Positions 16,777 through 25,162 of a stretch of 64,000 bases of DNA are shown piece after piece (the stretch's first letter is position 1; each line of letters begins with the position of its first letter). The position numbers and the translations under genes were made by a program. Source of the DNA: Psychromonas sp. Urea-02u-13. Lineage in GTDB: Bacteria; Pseudomonadota; Gammaproteobacteria; Enterobacterales; Psychromonadaceae. The stretch is taken from NCBI RefSeq assembly GCF_002835995.1, contig NZ_PJBZ01000040.1, positions 62,001 through 126,000 on the forward strand, given 5' to 3'. The notes beneath the pieces were generated by a model. That model was not told where the DNA came from, did no database searches, and was given only the letters and a program-made list of their open reading frames with translations.

Positions 16777-17060
16777 AACGCCACAAACCCTGCAGGACTG
16801 AAGTCCGCCTGCAAAACAAAACCCTATTAACATATTCCTTGGAAGTGAGCCTTTAAGCTTGCCTCTGTTGCGAACGCCGCAACCCCCTGCAGGACTGAAG
16901 TCCCACTTCCAAAAGTACGCTACTAAAATTCTCTGAAGCTTGCATCTGTTGCAAACGCCACAACCCCTGCAGGACTGATGTTCGCCTGTAAAACAACACG
17001 CTACCAATATATCACTTGGAAGTGAGCCTTTAGGCTTGCCTCTGTTGCAAACGCCACAAA
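16777..17060. repeat. Three-unit tandem repeat with 96/81/96-base periods
   Basis: The landmark TTGCRAACGCCRCAAMCCC starts at 16777, 16873, 16954 and 17050 (counting from AACGCC), giving periods of 96, 81 and 96 bases, all multiples of three. Units 1 and 3 share TTGGAAGTGAGCCTTTA and the middle unit has lost 15 bases. The minus strand is open through all units (16768-17082) and would give a Cys/Gly-rich 104-residue peptide with repeated CGVCNRGK and GSLP motifs. It lies 40 bases after the ankyrin-like gene stop. Confidence 0.75.
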
Positions 17061-17103
17061 CCCAGCAATACAAAAATTCCATTTCCCAAACAGCGCACTA
17101 AAA

Positions 17104-17140
17104 AAAAGCCCTGTAATTCATTTCTATTACAGGGCTTTCT
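17104..17140. terminator. Bidirectional intrinsic terminator downstream of popT
   Basis: AAAGCCCTGTAAT and ATTACAGGGCTTT form a 13-bp perfect stem around TCATTTCT, with A/T runs on both flanks. It ends the minus-strand popT transcript (stop at 17169). Confidence 0.85.
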
Positions 17141-17168
17141 AAGATGGAGTAAGCGGGGGATTTATTCG

Positions 17169-18092
17169 TTATGCTGTTTTATCTGCAAACTTCTCTAGTC
17201 CCCAAACCGCTAAAAATCCTAGTATAGCAGCCACAATAGCGTAAGCGATTAAGGCCGGCGTACCTGTCACTTGCTCAAAAGAAAAAGGAGATAAATTCTG
17301 CTCTAATAATGGTACTTGGTTACCGCTTGAGTTGGTGCGCCAGGTTAATACTTCTTTCCATGGCCAAATCTTATTTAAAGTACCGATCATCAAACCAGTT
17401 AAGAAGGTTAATGCGATATCGCGATAGCTGCGTAATAACCACGATAAAAGATGTGAAAATGATAACAAGCCAATTAAACAACCTAATGCAAAGGTGATTA
17501 AGGTAATAATATCAAAGGATTTAGCTGCGATTAATAATGGCCCGTACATACCTAATAACAACAAAATAAAACTACCTGAAATACCCGGTAATATCATGGC
17601 AGATATTGCGATGGCACCTGCGAATAACATGTTTAAATGTGTGGGTTCCATATTAATAGGGTGTAATACGGTAATGCCGTAAGCAAATACAACCCCTAAA
17701 ATGAGCGAGACTATACGTGTTAGTTGCCATTTTTTGACTTGCTTTAACATGTGAATAACAGACACGATGATCAGACCAAAAAAGAAAGACCATAGTGGAA
17801 TCGGGTGAGTCGTGAGCATCCAAGTGATTAACTGTGCGAAGGTAAATATGCTGGTTAAAATACCTGCAAATAACACAATCAGGAACGTACCATTGATATG
17901 GTTAAAAGCGTGTTTAACGCCTTCTTGCTTGATAATAGAGAATAAGCTTGGGTTAACACGGCGAATACTTTCTAATAACGTATCGTAAATACCTGTTATA
18001 AATGCGATTGTCCCACCTGATATGCCCGGAACAATATCTGCTGCTCCCATTGCAAGACCTTTCAAAAAGGTATGTAAGTTACTCATATTCAT
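17169..18092 (-). CDS. popT: DUF368 family polyprenyl-phosphate transporter
   Basis: The 307-residue multi-pass inner-membrane protein has the DUF368 hallmark KGLAMGAADIVPGISGGTIAF-type motif at the N-terminus (residues about 10-30; GAADIVPGISGGT) and a second copy-like motif SAMILPGISGSFILLLLGMY near residue 162. This indicates an internally duplicated fold. Work on DUF368 (PopT) in Vibrio cholerae and other bacteria identified it as a carrier that returns undecaprenyl phosphate across the membrane, supporting peptidoglycan and surface glycan synthesis, especially at alkaline pH in marine bacteria. The start ATG at 18092 precedes MNMSNLH; the second ATG (18086) is an alternative. Confidence 0.85.
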   Translation of the reverse strand: MNMSNLHTFLKGLAMGAADIVPGISGGTIAFITGIYDTLLESIRRVNPSLFSIIKQEGVKHAFNHINGTFLIVLFAGILTSIFTFAQLITWMLTTHPIPLWSFFFGLIIVSVIHMLKQVKKWQLTRIVSLILGVVFAYGITVLHPINMEPTHLNMLFAGAIAISAMILPGISGSFILLLLGMYGPLLIAAKSFDIITLITFALGCLIGLLSFSHLLSWLLRSYRDIALTFLTGLMIGTLNKIWPWKEVLTWRTNSSGNQVPLLEQNLSPFSFEQVTGTPALIAYAIVAAILGFLAVWGLEKFADKTA

Positions 18093-18267
18093 GTCCTAAT
18101 AATTTGTAATTATTTAAAAATGCAGATTATACAGACTAACAGTGGGAAATATGTTTTTGATAACAATTATTTATGAAAATATATTTTTACGACAACAAGC
18201 TTCATTTTTGAGAATGAAGCTTGTGTGGGAGTGTTTATCTTTGAATTACTGAAGAGCTAATATGCTA

Positions 18268-19566
18268 TCAAAGCTTATTATCAACTCGCAGGAGATTATC
18301 TGTCTCTCCCCAATAATTACCAATATTATTTAACCCCGCACCTATCGAAGTCTCTGCCGTGATATAGATATAACGAGGTTTTGCTTGGCTAGTGTTTGGC
18401 TGTTGCGCTAATGGTTTTAGAATGTCATTAATAAACGGTGTTAAATAATGACTACGGCCTGGGTCTAAGGTGCCTGTTGCACCAGGGAAATAGATCATGT
18501 TTTCATTATGACGCCCAGACATTGTAGAAACTGGATCTCTCTCTCGAACCATATTGATGACATTGCTATAACGCATTTTATTTGCAAACACATGAATATA
18601 ATTTTCTATAATACGGGTTGCTGGTGATGAGAATGTTCGCGTTAATATACCCGTGCGTACACCTGCATCAATTGCGGTATAACCCCCTAACGAATGTCCT
18701 GTAAGCACCACATTGTATGATTTTTCTGTCTGTTTATTTTGGTAACCATGAGCGATTGAACGCGCATTCGGTGGAAACTTTTCTATTACGCTTTGCACAA
18801 AGTTGTAGGCATCAAGCTGCCAGTCTTCATCTGTTTCAGTTAAATTAGCTAACATTAACTCAATGTCTTGAAACACATCACCATTACTACTGGTACCTTT
18901 GAATGAAATTATCACTTCCTCTTCAAGGTTTTCAGAAGGGATAGCGGGCACTTTGATAGCGATACCATAGACTCCACTGTTACCCACAAAGGTATCAAGG
19001 ATCGTGATTTGATTGCTATCAGTCGCTAACATCAATTTTGTAAACACGGGATCGTCATAAAAAGAGAATGAATTTGAGCCTGGCTCTGTACTGTAAATAT
19101 AACTAGCAGCAAAGGCATAACGCAGTATTTTATTGTAGGAGAAAGAGGGTTCAGTGTTATTGAGTGCCAATGCTTGTTGTTCACTAAGTATTGGATATTC
19201 GTAACCGTAAGCATTATCGGTTGCGAAATAAATAATATTTTTAGTGAAGTCCACTGAATACTTTTCAGCGAGAGTATTGCTACACATGGTTGTTAGTATT
19301 GCATGCACTTCTGCAGAGGTTACATCGATGGCGTTAATCGATTTTACGATAAAATAGTTTTCCGTTATCGCGTTATAGGTATTGTCTTTCCAATGTCCCT
19401 CTAGTTTTAGGTACTGATTATTTTCATCGAACGCCCATGATTTTTTAATTAACTCTGAACGTGGCGTAAAAGAGTCTTTAACACCGTAGCATTGAAGGTA
19501 GGTTGTATCTAGCGCATAACTGTTGATGCTTAAAACGCTAATGATAAATATGAAAAATTTCTGCAT
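18268..19566 (-). CDS. Secreted class 3-type lipase
   Basis: The 432-residue protein has a Sec signal peptide (MQKFFIFIISVLSINSYA, cleavage about residue 18). The alpha/beta-hydrolase nucleophile elbow GHSLGGY is centred on Ser 292, preceded by IISFKGTSSNGDVFQD (oxyanion region) and followed by TFSSPATR and a downstream RERDPVS containing a probable catalytic Asp. A late His (GRSHYLTPFI) is a candidate for the triad. The order matches class 3 lipases (PF01764). The N-terminal 150 residues are not recognised. The role is probably extracellular or periplasmic ester hydrolysis; substrate unknown. It has its own transcription unit. Confidence 0.78.
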   Translation of the reverse strand: MQKFFIFIISVLSINSYALDTTYLQCYGVKDSFTPRSELIKKSWAFDENNQYLKLEGHWKDNTYNAITENYFIVKSINAIDVTSAEVHAILTTMCSNTLAEKYSVDFTKNIIYFATDNAYGYEYPILSEQQALALNNTEPSFSYNKILRYAFAASYIYSTEPGSNSFSFYDDPVFTKLMLATDSNQITILDTFVGNSGVYGIAIKVPAIPSENLEEEVIISFKGTSSNGDVFQDIELMLANLTETDEDWQLDAYNFVQSVIEKFPPNARSIAHGYQNKQTEKSYNVVLTGHSLGGYTAIDAGVRTGILTRTFSSPATRIIENYIHVFANKMRYSNVINMVRERDPVSTMSGRHNENMIYFPGATGTLDPGRSHYLTPFINDILKPLAQQPNTSQAKPRYIYITAETSIGAGLNNIGNYWGETDNLLRVDNKL

Positions 19567-19943
19567 TATTTCTCCAGACCCATAATAGTTAGCAACCTTA
19601 AACCACGTAAATAGGGTGGCTTAGCGATAAAGTTAGAATACAGTATTTTTTGAACACATTATGAAGTTAATATTGAATAGGAGACTTGAGGCCTGATTCG
19701 CTAATATTGAGGGTTGCAATTGAATTTCTAGGTACACAGAAGCACTTGCTTTATCTAATGATGTTAAAAAATTAAAGCGTAAGTAAGCATATTTTAAATT
19801 GGCTGAAAGCAGAACTATTTATTGTTAATGGGGAGAGGAGAACAAGAAAGTTGAAAGCACCTTTGTTGTTGATAACAGATAACAAAAGTCTAAATCACTA
19901 TAACGATGGTCATAGTGATTTTTTTATTTGTTAGCTTGCTCTT
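19567..19943. other. Intergenic region between two minus-strand genes
   Basis: It holds the lipase promoter side (reading left from 19566) and the terminator of the ydhF-like gene at 19892-19925. I see nothing else in the remaining sequence. Confidence 0.5.
19892..19925. terminator. Intrinsic terminator downstream of ydhF
   Basis: AAATCACTAT and ATAGTGATTT pair perfectly around AACGATGGTC, with A/T runs outside, about 20 bases beyond the ydhF stop. Confidence 0.8.
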
Positions 19944-20858
19944 CTATGCCACACCAAAACCTTTAGATGCAACCCAAACGCGATACCATTGCTCTGTATT
20001 CATTTGTAATGCCAACGCACTAACGGCTTCTTTTATACGTTCTATTTTTCCTGATCCGATCAATGCAACTGGGTTTGATGGATGTTTTAATACCCAAGCA
20101 AAAATAACTTGCTCCATTGAACTTGCCCCTAGCTCTTGCGCTAGTTCAGTTAATGTTTCACGTAAGCGTTTAGCTTGTTCTGTTTGTGCTCTAAAAATTT
20201 CACCACCGGCTAAGCATGACCATGCCATAGGGCGAACACGTACTTGCTGTAATTGGTCGCAAACGCCATTCTCGATCACATCAAAATTCATTGGGTTAAT
20301 TTCAACTTGATTGGTCACTAACGGCATGTCTAAACGAGATTGTAATAAGTCGAATTGTGAGGCTGTGAAGTTTGATACCCCAAAGTGTTTCACTTTACCG
20401 CTTTGTTTTAATTTCGTGAATGCCTCTGCCACTTGGTCTGCGTCCATCAGAAAATCAGGGCGATGCACCAATAAAGTATCTAACTGCTCTACACCTAAAC
20501 GGCGTAATGAGTGTTCTGTTGATGCTAAAATCGCTTGTTGGCTGCTGTCGTAATGAGAAACGCGTTTTTCATTAGCACCCGTTGCAATGCCGTTAATACC
20601 AAATTTAGAGATTATTTCGATTTGATCACGCATCGATGAATCAAGTTTTAATGCTTCACCAAATAATGTTTCACACTCTCCTGCACCGTAAATCGCAGCG
20701 TGATCAACAGAGGTAATGCCCATTTCAACGTGTGCTTTAAGAAAAGATAAACGTGATTGAGCATTCATATCCCAAGCACCTAAACGCCAGTAACCCTGAA
20801 CTAATTTAGAAAACTGAGGGCCCTGTGGCGCCATTAATACTTTTTCAACATGACTCAT
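19944..20858 (-). CDS. ydhF: Aldo/keto reductase, YdhF type
   Basis: This is an NADPH-dependent cytoplasmic oxidoreductase of the AKR superfamily. The 304-residue protein shows the TIM-barrel signatures: VDHAAIYGAGECETLFG (catalytic Asp and Tyr near residues 52-58), a Lys in IEIISKFGING near residue 88, LLVHRPD (His near 127), and IGSGKIERI near the C-terminus (NADPH phosphate site). GYWRLGAWDM near the N-terminus is typical of YdhF. The ATG at 20858 (MSHVEKV) is chosen because GGAG lies 8 bases upstream; an in-frame ATG four codons earlier would use that GGAG as coding sequence. It is divergent from a LysR-type gene that may regulate it. Substrate unknown. Confidence 0.85.
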   Translation of the reverse strand: MSHVEKVLMAPQGPQFSKLVQGYWRLGAWDMNAQSRLSFLKAHVEMGITSVDHAAIYGAGECETLFGEALKLDSSMRDQIEIISKFGINGIATGANEKRVSHYDSSQQAILASTEHSLRRLGVEQLDTLLVHRPDFLMDADQVAEAFTKLKQSGKVKHFGVSNFTASQFDLLQSRLDMPLVTNQVEINPMNFDVIENGVCDQLQQVRVRPMAWSCLAGGEIFRAQTEQAKRLRETLTELAQELGASSMEQVIFAWVLKHPSNPVALIGSGKIERIKEAVSALALQMNTEQWYRVWVASKGFGVA

Positions 20859-21028
20859 AACAAACTCCAATTAAATATTTTTAGGGCTTGATTCTAACAA
20901 CAATGGTGAGCATCCATTAAGAGGGCAATAATGAAATCATTGTTCGCTATAAAAAATAGTTTCAATTAATATTTTGTTATAGCGTAGAATTAAATGCTAA
21001 TAACTCTCTTTTGCTGTGGGCGACAATA

Positions 21029-21910
21029 ATGCAACAACATAAAAAAATTGAATGTTTAATGTTATTTGTTGAGATTGCTCAGCAGCTTAGTTTTACCAAA
21101 GCAGCCAAAAATCTATCAATCTCTAGAGGGTATTTATCTGAGCAGATAAAAAAACTAGAGGCTGAATTTAAGTGTCCATTATTAGTACGCACGACACGTA
21201 GTGTGCGTTTGACAGCTGAGGGAGAAAAAATACTCACCCAAGGCAAGAAAATAAAAGCCACCATGTTGGATTTGGATCGCAACGTTCATCAGGAGCATAA
21301 TGCGATATCTGGCGCGTTAAGGATCACTGCGCCAACGTTATTCACAGAACGTTTTCTGCTTGATATCTGCCATGATTTTAAGCTGAAGTACCCGGAGATA
21401 TATTTTGTTATCGATTCGAGTTATATCAATTATGATTTGAACCAGGATGATTTTGACTTAGCCTTTCGTGCAACATCGCAGCCACCACAAAATATGGTGG
21501 CAAAAGAGCTATTTTCTTACCAACATTGTTTATGTGCTTCTCCTGAGTATTTAGCGGAATACGGCATGCCAGAAAACATTAACGATCTGGCTTCGCATCA
21601 TTGTTTATCAGCAATAGAAACACAACTTTGGCCTTTAAAGTCAGCAGACGTCACCGTAAAAGGGTGGTTAACAATTAACGATCATCACTTGCTAAAACAG
21701 CAAGCATTAGCTGGGAAAGGGATCATTCGTGTGGCTAATTATTATGTTGATAAAGCGCTAAAACGAGGGACATTGCAGAGGGTATTAGAAAACGAATCTG
21801 TACCGGGGTTAAGTATTTATGTGCTTCATCCGCAGTTAATTTATCCTTCCGCCAAATTAAAAGCGTTTATCAGCTTTGTTCAAGAAAGCTTAGCAAAACA
21901 AGAATATTAG
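21029..21910 (+). CDS. LysR-family transcriptional regulator
   Basis: The 293-residue protein starts with a LysR winged helix-turn-helix (residues about 10-65: FVEIAQQLSFTKAAKNLSIS, RGYLSEQIKKLEAEFKCPLL, RTTRSVRLTAEG). A substrate-binding-like effector domain follows (ISGALRITAPTLFTERFLL onward, KGIIRVANYYVD near 235). The features resemble the DmlR/YafC subgroup. It is divergent from the ydhF-like reductase with about 170 bases between starts. LysR proteins commonly control their divergent neighbour, so ydhF is the likely target. The ATG at 21029 is preferred over a TTG at 21011. Confidence 0.85.
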   Translation: MQQHKKIECLMLFVEIAQQLSFTKAAKNLSISRGYLSEQIKKLEAEFKCPLLVRTTRSVRLTAEGEKILTQGKKIKATMLDLDRNVHQEHNAISGALRITAPTLFTERFLLDICHDFKLKYPEIYFVIDSSYINYDLNQDDFDLAFRATSQPPQNMVAKELFSYQHCLCASPEYLAEYGMPENINDLASHHCLSAIETQLWPLKSADVTVKGWLTINDHHLLKQQALAGKGIIRVANYYVDKALKRGTLQRVLENESVPGLSIYVLHPQLIYPSAKLKAFISFVQESLAKQEY

Positions 21911-21977
21911 TTTAACCGAGTACAAACACATTATTTTAGTTATCCAAGATAATGTTAAACATGAATCTGCTAAACAT

Positions 21978-22017
21978 AAAAAATAGCGAGAAGTCTGATG
22001 ACTTGTCGCTATTTTTT
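21978..22017. terminator. Bidirectional terminator between LysR gene and HBM chemoreceptor
   Basis: AAAAAATAGCGA(G)AAGTC and GACTTGTCGCTATTTTTT form a long stem with a small internal mismatch and a TGAT loop. The two convergent genes (LysR and the chemoreceptor) can both use it. Confidence 0.85.
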
Positions 22018-22047
22018 GTCTTACCTTTTAAAGGTTTAACATGAATA

Positions 22048-24006
22048 TTAGGTTATTTTAAACCCTGCCACAATTGTTTGCAGGTTCTTCGCTGAGTCTG
22101 CTAATGATTGACTTGCCTCAGAGGTTTGATTTGCACCATTTGCGGTTACCTCTGCTGAATCATTAATGGCGGTAATATTGTTATTTATCTCCTCTGCAAC
22201 GATGGCTTGTTCTTCAACTGCGGTTGATACTTGGCTATTCATATCATTAATATGGGTAATGGTTTCTAATATGCTGTCCAGTGCATCACCCGTTGTTTGT
22301 GATTTTGTCGCTGTCTCGCGTGCTTCTACTTGGCTTTCATTCATCACTTTAACCGCTTCACTTGTTCCGGTTTGTAATAACAGAATCATTTTCTGAATTT
22401 CGCTCGTTGACTCTTTTGTTCTTTGTGCAAGTCCGCGTACTTCATCGGCGACCACTGCAAAACCTCGACCTTGCTCACCTGCACGTGCGGCTTCAATCGC
22501 TGCGTTTAATGCTAATAGGTTAGTTTGTTCTGAAATACCTTGTATCACTTCAACCACTGAGTCTATCTCAATAGAATTTTTTTCTAATGACTGGATAACA
22601 TCAACAGATTGCTCAACTCGCTCCGCTAAATGTTGAATGGACATAATGGTATTATCAACCATTACCTTGCCATCTTCGGCTTTCTTTTTAGCATCCTGCG
22701 TTGCAGCTGCTGATTCAGATGCATGTTTTACGACGCTCTGAATACTGTAAGACATTTGTTGAATGGCCGTTGCAACTTGTGTTGTTCGTTCTTTTTGCTC
22801 TCCGGCCGCTTCACTGGTTTGTTGAGAAATGCTTTGTGCTTGTTGTGCATTGGTTGCGATGTCATTACCTGTTGAAACAATGCCGCCAATTAACTCGCGC
22901 AGTTTGATGGTCATCTCGGCCACAGCTAAATAAATGCCCGTTGCGTTGCTGATATCTGGAAATTGATAGGTTAAATCACCTTGAGCAACATTTTGGGTAA
23001 TATTGGCGATGTCTTTAGGTTCGCCACCAATGGGTTTTTTAATCATTTTAGTGATGAATAGAGACAATATTACACCTGCAATTAAACTGGCAATAGAGGT
23101 ATAGGTTACAATTGAAATTGCACTTTGTGCAGTGCTTTGTGCCTGAGGACCCAGCTTGTCTTGCTCGCCTTTAACGGATAATTTAACTTCCTCAATCTTA
23201 TTAGCAACAATGGGGCCGACTCGATTTAAGGTATTATTGATAACATTGTTACGGCTATTAATTGTGTTATGTACTTCATCTATTGTTTTCACATATTTAT
23301 TATGTAAATCATCGAATTCATTAAGTAATCTTTTTCCTTCTCCTTGTGAAAATAGACTATTTAAAGATTGACGATCTGCTCTTAAGTTATCCGTTAACTC
23401 TACTTTGGCACGTTTGTAATCATCTTCTGAGTTGGTCACCAGGTATTTAACTACATATAAACGGCCTAACAATACGTTCTCAGCCACTTTGGCAATTTGG
23501 TAATGTGCAGATTCCATTCCGTTGTTATTGGCAAATTCGCGTAGATCACTCATCTTTTTACGCATTTTGACACCGCTCGGGTTAAGGTCTGCCGCCACTA
23601 TTTTATTACGATGGGCAATTAAATTAACCACTTCTTCAAAACCATTTTTATACTCTTTTACTAAGTCGATAGACTCTTTCACATTTTGCGCCCGTTGCGG
23701 GTTCTGTATCTCTTGTTTTGCTTCTTCGAGGAAACTTTCCATTTTTTCAAAACGTTGATGATATTCACTTAATACGTCATCTTTTGACACTTTTAAATAT
23801 TTTAATGCATTAAGTCGCACTAACAGCATATTGGCTTGTAATCGACCGGCTAGGTTTGTATCTCTGGCTAAGCCTCTGTATTCTTTAAAGTTATTAAAAC
23901 CACTGTCTAAGCCTTTATATGCAACGATTGATACAACACTGAGCAGGATTAAAATCACTGCAAACGCCACGTTTAATTGCACTGATAACTTTAAATTCTG
24001 ATACAT
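22048..24006 (-). CDS. Methyl-accepting chemotaxis protein with a large helical (HBM-type) sensor domain
   Basis: The 652-residue receptor starts at ATG 24006 ([10 protein letters not shown]), preceded by GGTGAT. A first membrane helix lies at residues 10-32. A periplasmic domain of about 265 residues, almost entirely alpha-helical, follows ([20 protein letters not shown], repeated later as [17 protein letters not shown]). This two-module pattern is that of the HBM domain of McpS-type receptors, which bind organic acids such as TCA intermediates. A second membrane helix lies at about 305-330, a HAMP domain follows, then a signalling domain with [20 protein letters not shown] near residue 515. 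No CheR-tether pentapeptide is seen. Ligand unknown. Confidence 0.87.
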   Translation of the reverse strand: MYQNLKLSVQLNVAFAVILILLSVVSIVAYKGLDSGFNNFKEYRGLARDTNLAGRLQANMLLVRLNALKYLKVSKDDVLSEYHQRFEKMESFLEEAKQEIQNPQRAQNVKESIDLVKEYKNGFEEVVNLIAHRNKIVAADLNPSGVKMRKKMSDLREFANNNGMESAHYQIAKVAENVLLGRLYVVKYLVTNSEDDYKRAKVELTDNLRADRQSLNSLFSQGEGKRLLNEFDDLHNKYVKTIDEVHNTINSRNNVINNTLNRVGPIVANKIEEVKLSVKGEQDKLGPQAQSTAQSAISIVTYTSIASLIAGVILSLFITKMIKKPIGGEPKDIANITQNVAQGDLTYQFPDISNATGIYLAVAEMTIKLRELIGGIVSTGNDIATNAQQAQSISQQTSEAAGEQKERTTQVATAIQQMSYSIQSVVKHASESAAATQDAKKKAEDGKVMVDNTIMSIQHLAERVEQSVDVIQSLEKNSIEIDSVVEVIQGISEQTNLLALNAAIEAARAGEQGRGFAVVADEVRGLAQRTKESTSEIQKMILLLQTGTSEAVKVMNESQVEARETATKSQTTGDALDSILETITHINDMNSQVSTAVEEQAIVAEEINNNITAINDSAEVTANGANQTSEASQSLADSAKNLQTIVAGFKIT

Positions 24007-24063
24007 ATAATCACCATTTTGTTGTAATACAGGACCGTTTCCTTGTTTAATGACTATAGCCAA

Positions 24064-24421
24064 ATATCTTATACATTTTGCCTGTGAAAATAATTGTCAT
24101 TACCTGAGCGATGTCAGGTCATAGGGGAGAGGGTAATCAGTGTTGTGATTGTATCTGTATGATATTTAGGCGATAAGGTGTGTTTTGTGAGTTTTAATTA
24201 TTATTAATTAAGCGTTTTTGAGCCTATTAACAGGTAAAAAAATATAAATAAATGATGTTTGTTGATGCATATTTGTTTTTATGATTTGTAATTTCAAGTT
24301 CAGCTCATGTTTTGGGGAAAACTAATACACGTTAATTTACTAATACGCCACGGCTTAGCCTGTGTAGTAAGTAGCTCCATTATTACCATGGAGCGTCACC
24401 TTTTTAATTCAGGCTGCTAAG
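24064..24421. other. Gene-free stretch between the chemoreceptor and the Lrp-type gene
   Basis: It must contain the chemoreceptor promoter. A 7-bp hairpin (GCTCCAT/ATGGAGC at 24374-24394) lies near the end of the Lrp-type gene but has no T-run on its transcribed strand. Nothing else is supported. Confidence 0.45.
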
Positions 24422-24922
24422 TTAATCTAAAGGCAATTCTGTTTTTTTCAGGACCTCACGTAATACAAAGCTTGAGTGTACACCGGTAACCCCTTCTAAG
24501 CGGGTTACATGGCCGAGTAAAAACTTTTCATAATGTTGCATATCTCGCACAACTACTTTTAATAAAAAATCCGCAGACTGACCAGTCACAATCCAGCACT
24601 CTAAGACTTCGGGTAACAGCGCTATTGCTGTTTCAAAATTATCAAAACGCTCAGGGGTATGCCTATCCATAGTGATACCTATCATCGCAGTCAGGTTCAG
24701 GCCTAAAGCTTGTGGCTTTAATAGAGTGACATGTTTATCGATGATGCCTGATTCTTCGAGGCGTTTTACGCGACGCGAGCAGGGGGTCGGTGATAAACCA
24801 ATATGCTCAGCAAGTTCTAAATTACTGATGCGCGCATTTGCTTGCATCAGCTGAAGAATTTTTTTGTCAGTTCTATCTAATTTTATAGGAAATTTGGTGG
24901 CTGTATTATGGGGTTCTTGCAC
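24422..24922 (-). CDS. Lrp/AsnC-family regulator
   Basis: The 166-residue protein has an N-terminal HTH (DRTDKKILQLMQANARISNLELAEHIGLSPTPCSRRVKRLE region, residues about 16-57) and a C-terminal RAM/AsnC ligand-binding domain (TAMIGITMDRHTPERFDNFE, then ADFLLKVVVRDMQHYEKFL). It is close to Lrp in style, but the Lrp-defining core (for example the MVDSKKRPGKDLDR-like leader) is absent, so a BkdR/Lrp-like paralogue is likely. It is divergent from leuA, a pathway gene often controlled by Lrp-type proteins. The 240-base divergent spacer could carry its operators. Confidence 0.85.
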   Translation of the reverse strand: MQEPHNTATKFPIKLDRTDKKILQLMQANARISNLELAEHIGLSPTPCSRRVKRLEESGIIDKHVTLLKPQALGLNLTAMIGITMDRHTPERFDNFETAIALLPEVLECWIVTGQSADFLLKVVVRDMQHYEKFLLGHVTRLEGVTGVHSSFVLREVLKKTELPLD

Positions 24923-25031
24923 AATTAATTCCTTGTTTGGTTTATTTCACTAATAAATGTTTGTTATGCAGTGATAGATTGCATTATTGTGGTTAATTAA
25001 AGGTGACTTTGCAACCATTCACTCCATAATT

Positions 25032-25100
25032 CTCGCTATAGTTACGCCATGGATAGCGAGCGACGTTTCTAACCGGAAACCGGTGACAATACCCTTACAA
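25032..25100 (+). promoter_or_regulatory. leuA leader/operator region with two inverted repeats
   Basis: Upstream of leuA, CTCGCTAT (25032-25039) and ATAGCGAG (25053-25060) form a perfect 8-bp inverted repeat around 13 bases. About 10 bases later comes AACCGGAAACCGGT, a second short palindrome (ACCGG-AAA-CCGGT). No leucine-codon-rich leader peptide was found in the spacer, which argues against classical ribosome-mediated attenuation. An operator for the divergent Lrp-type protein or an RNA-structure control remain possible. Confidence 0.45.
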
Positions 25101-25162
25101 TGGTGAGTCAACTCGCTAATTCACCTCTCCTCTCTGTAAAACTCTCATCAAGGAAATGAATC

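Noticed and set aside
16777-17060. Possible CRISPR-like array because of spaced repeats
   Set aside because: The units are 81-96 bases long, repeats extend over the whole unit, there are no unique spacers and no cas genes.
24374-24394. Terminator after the Lrp-type gene
   Set aside because: The 7-bp GCTCCAT/ATGGAGC hairpin lacks a T-run in the direction of that gene.
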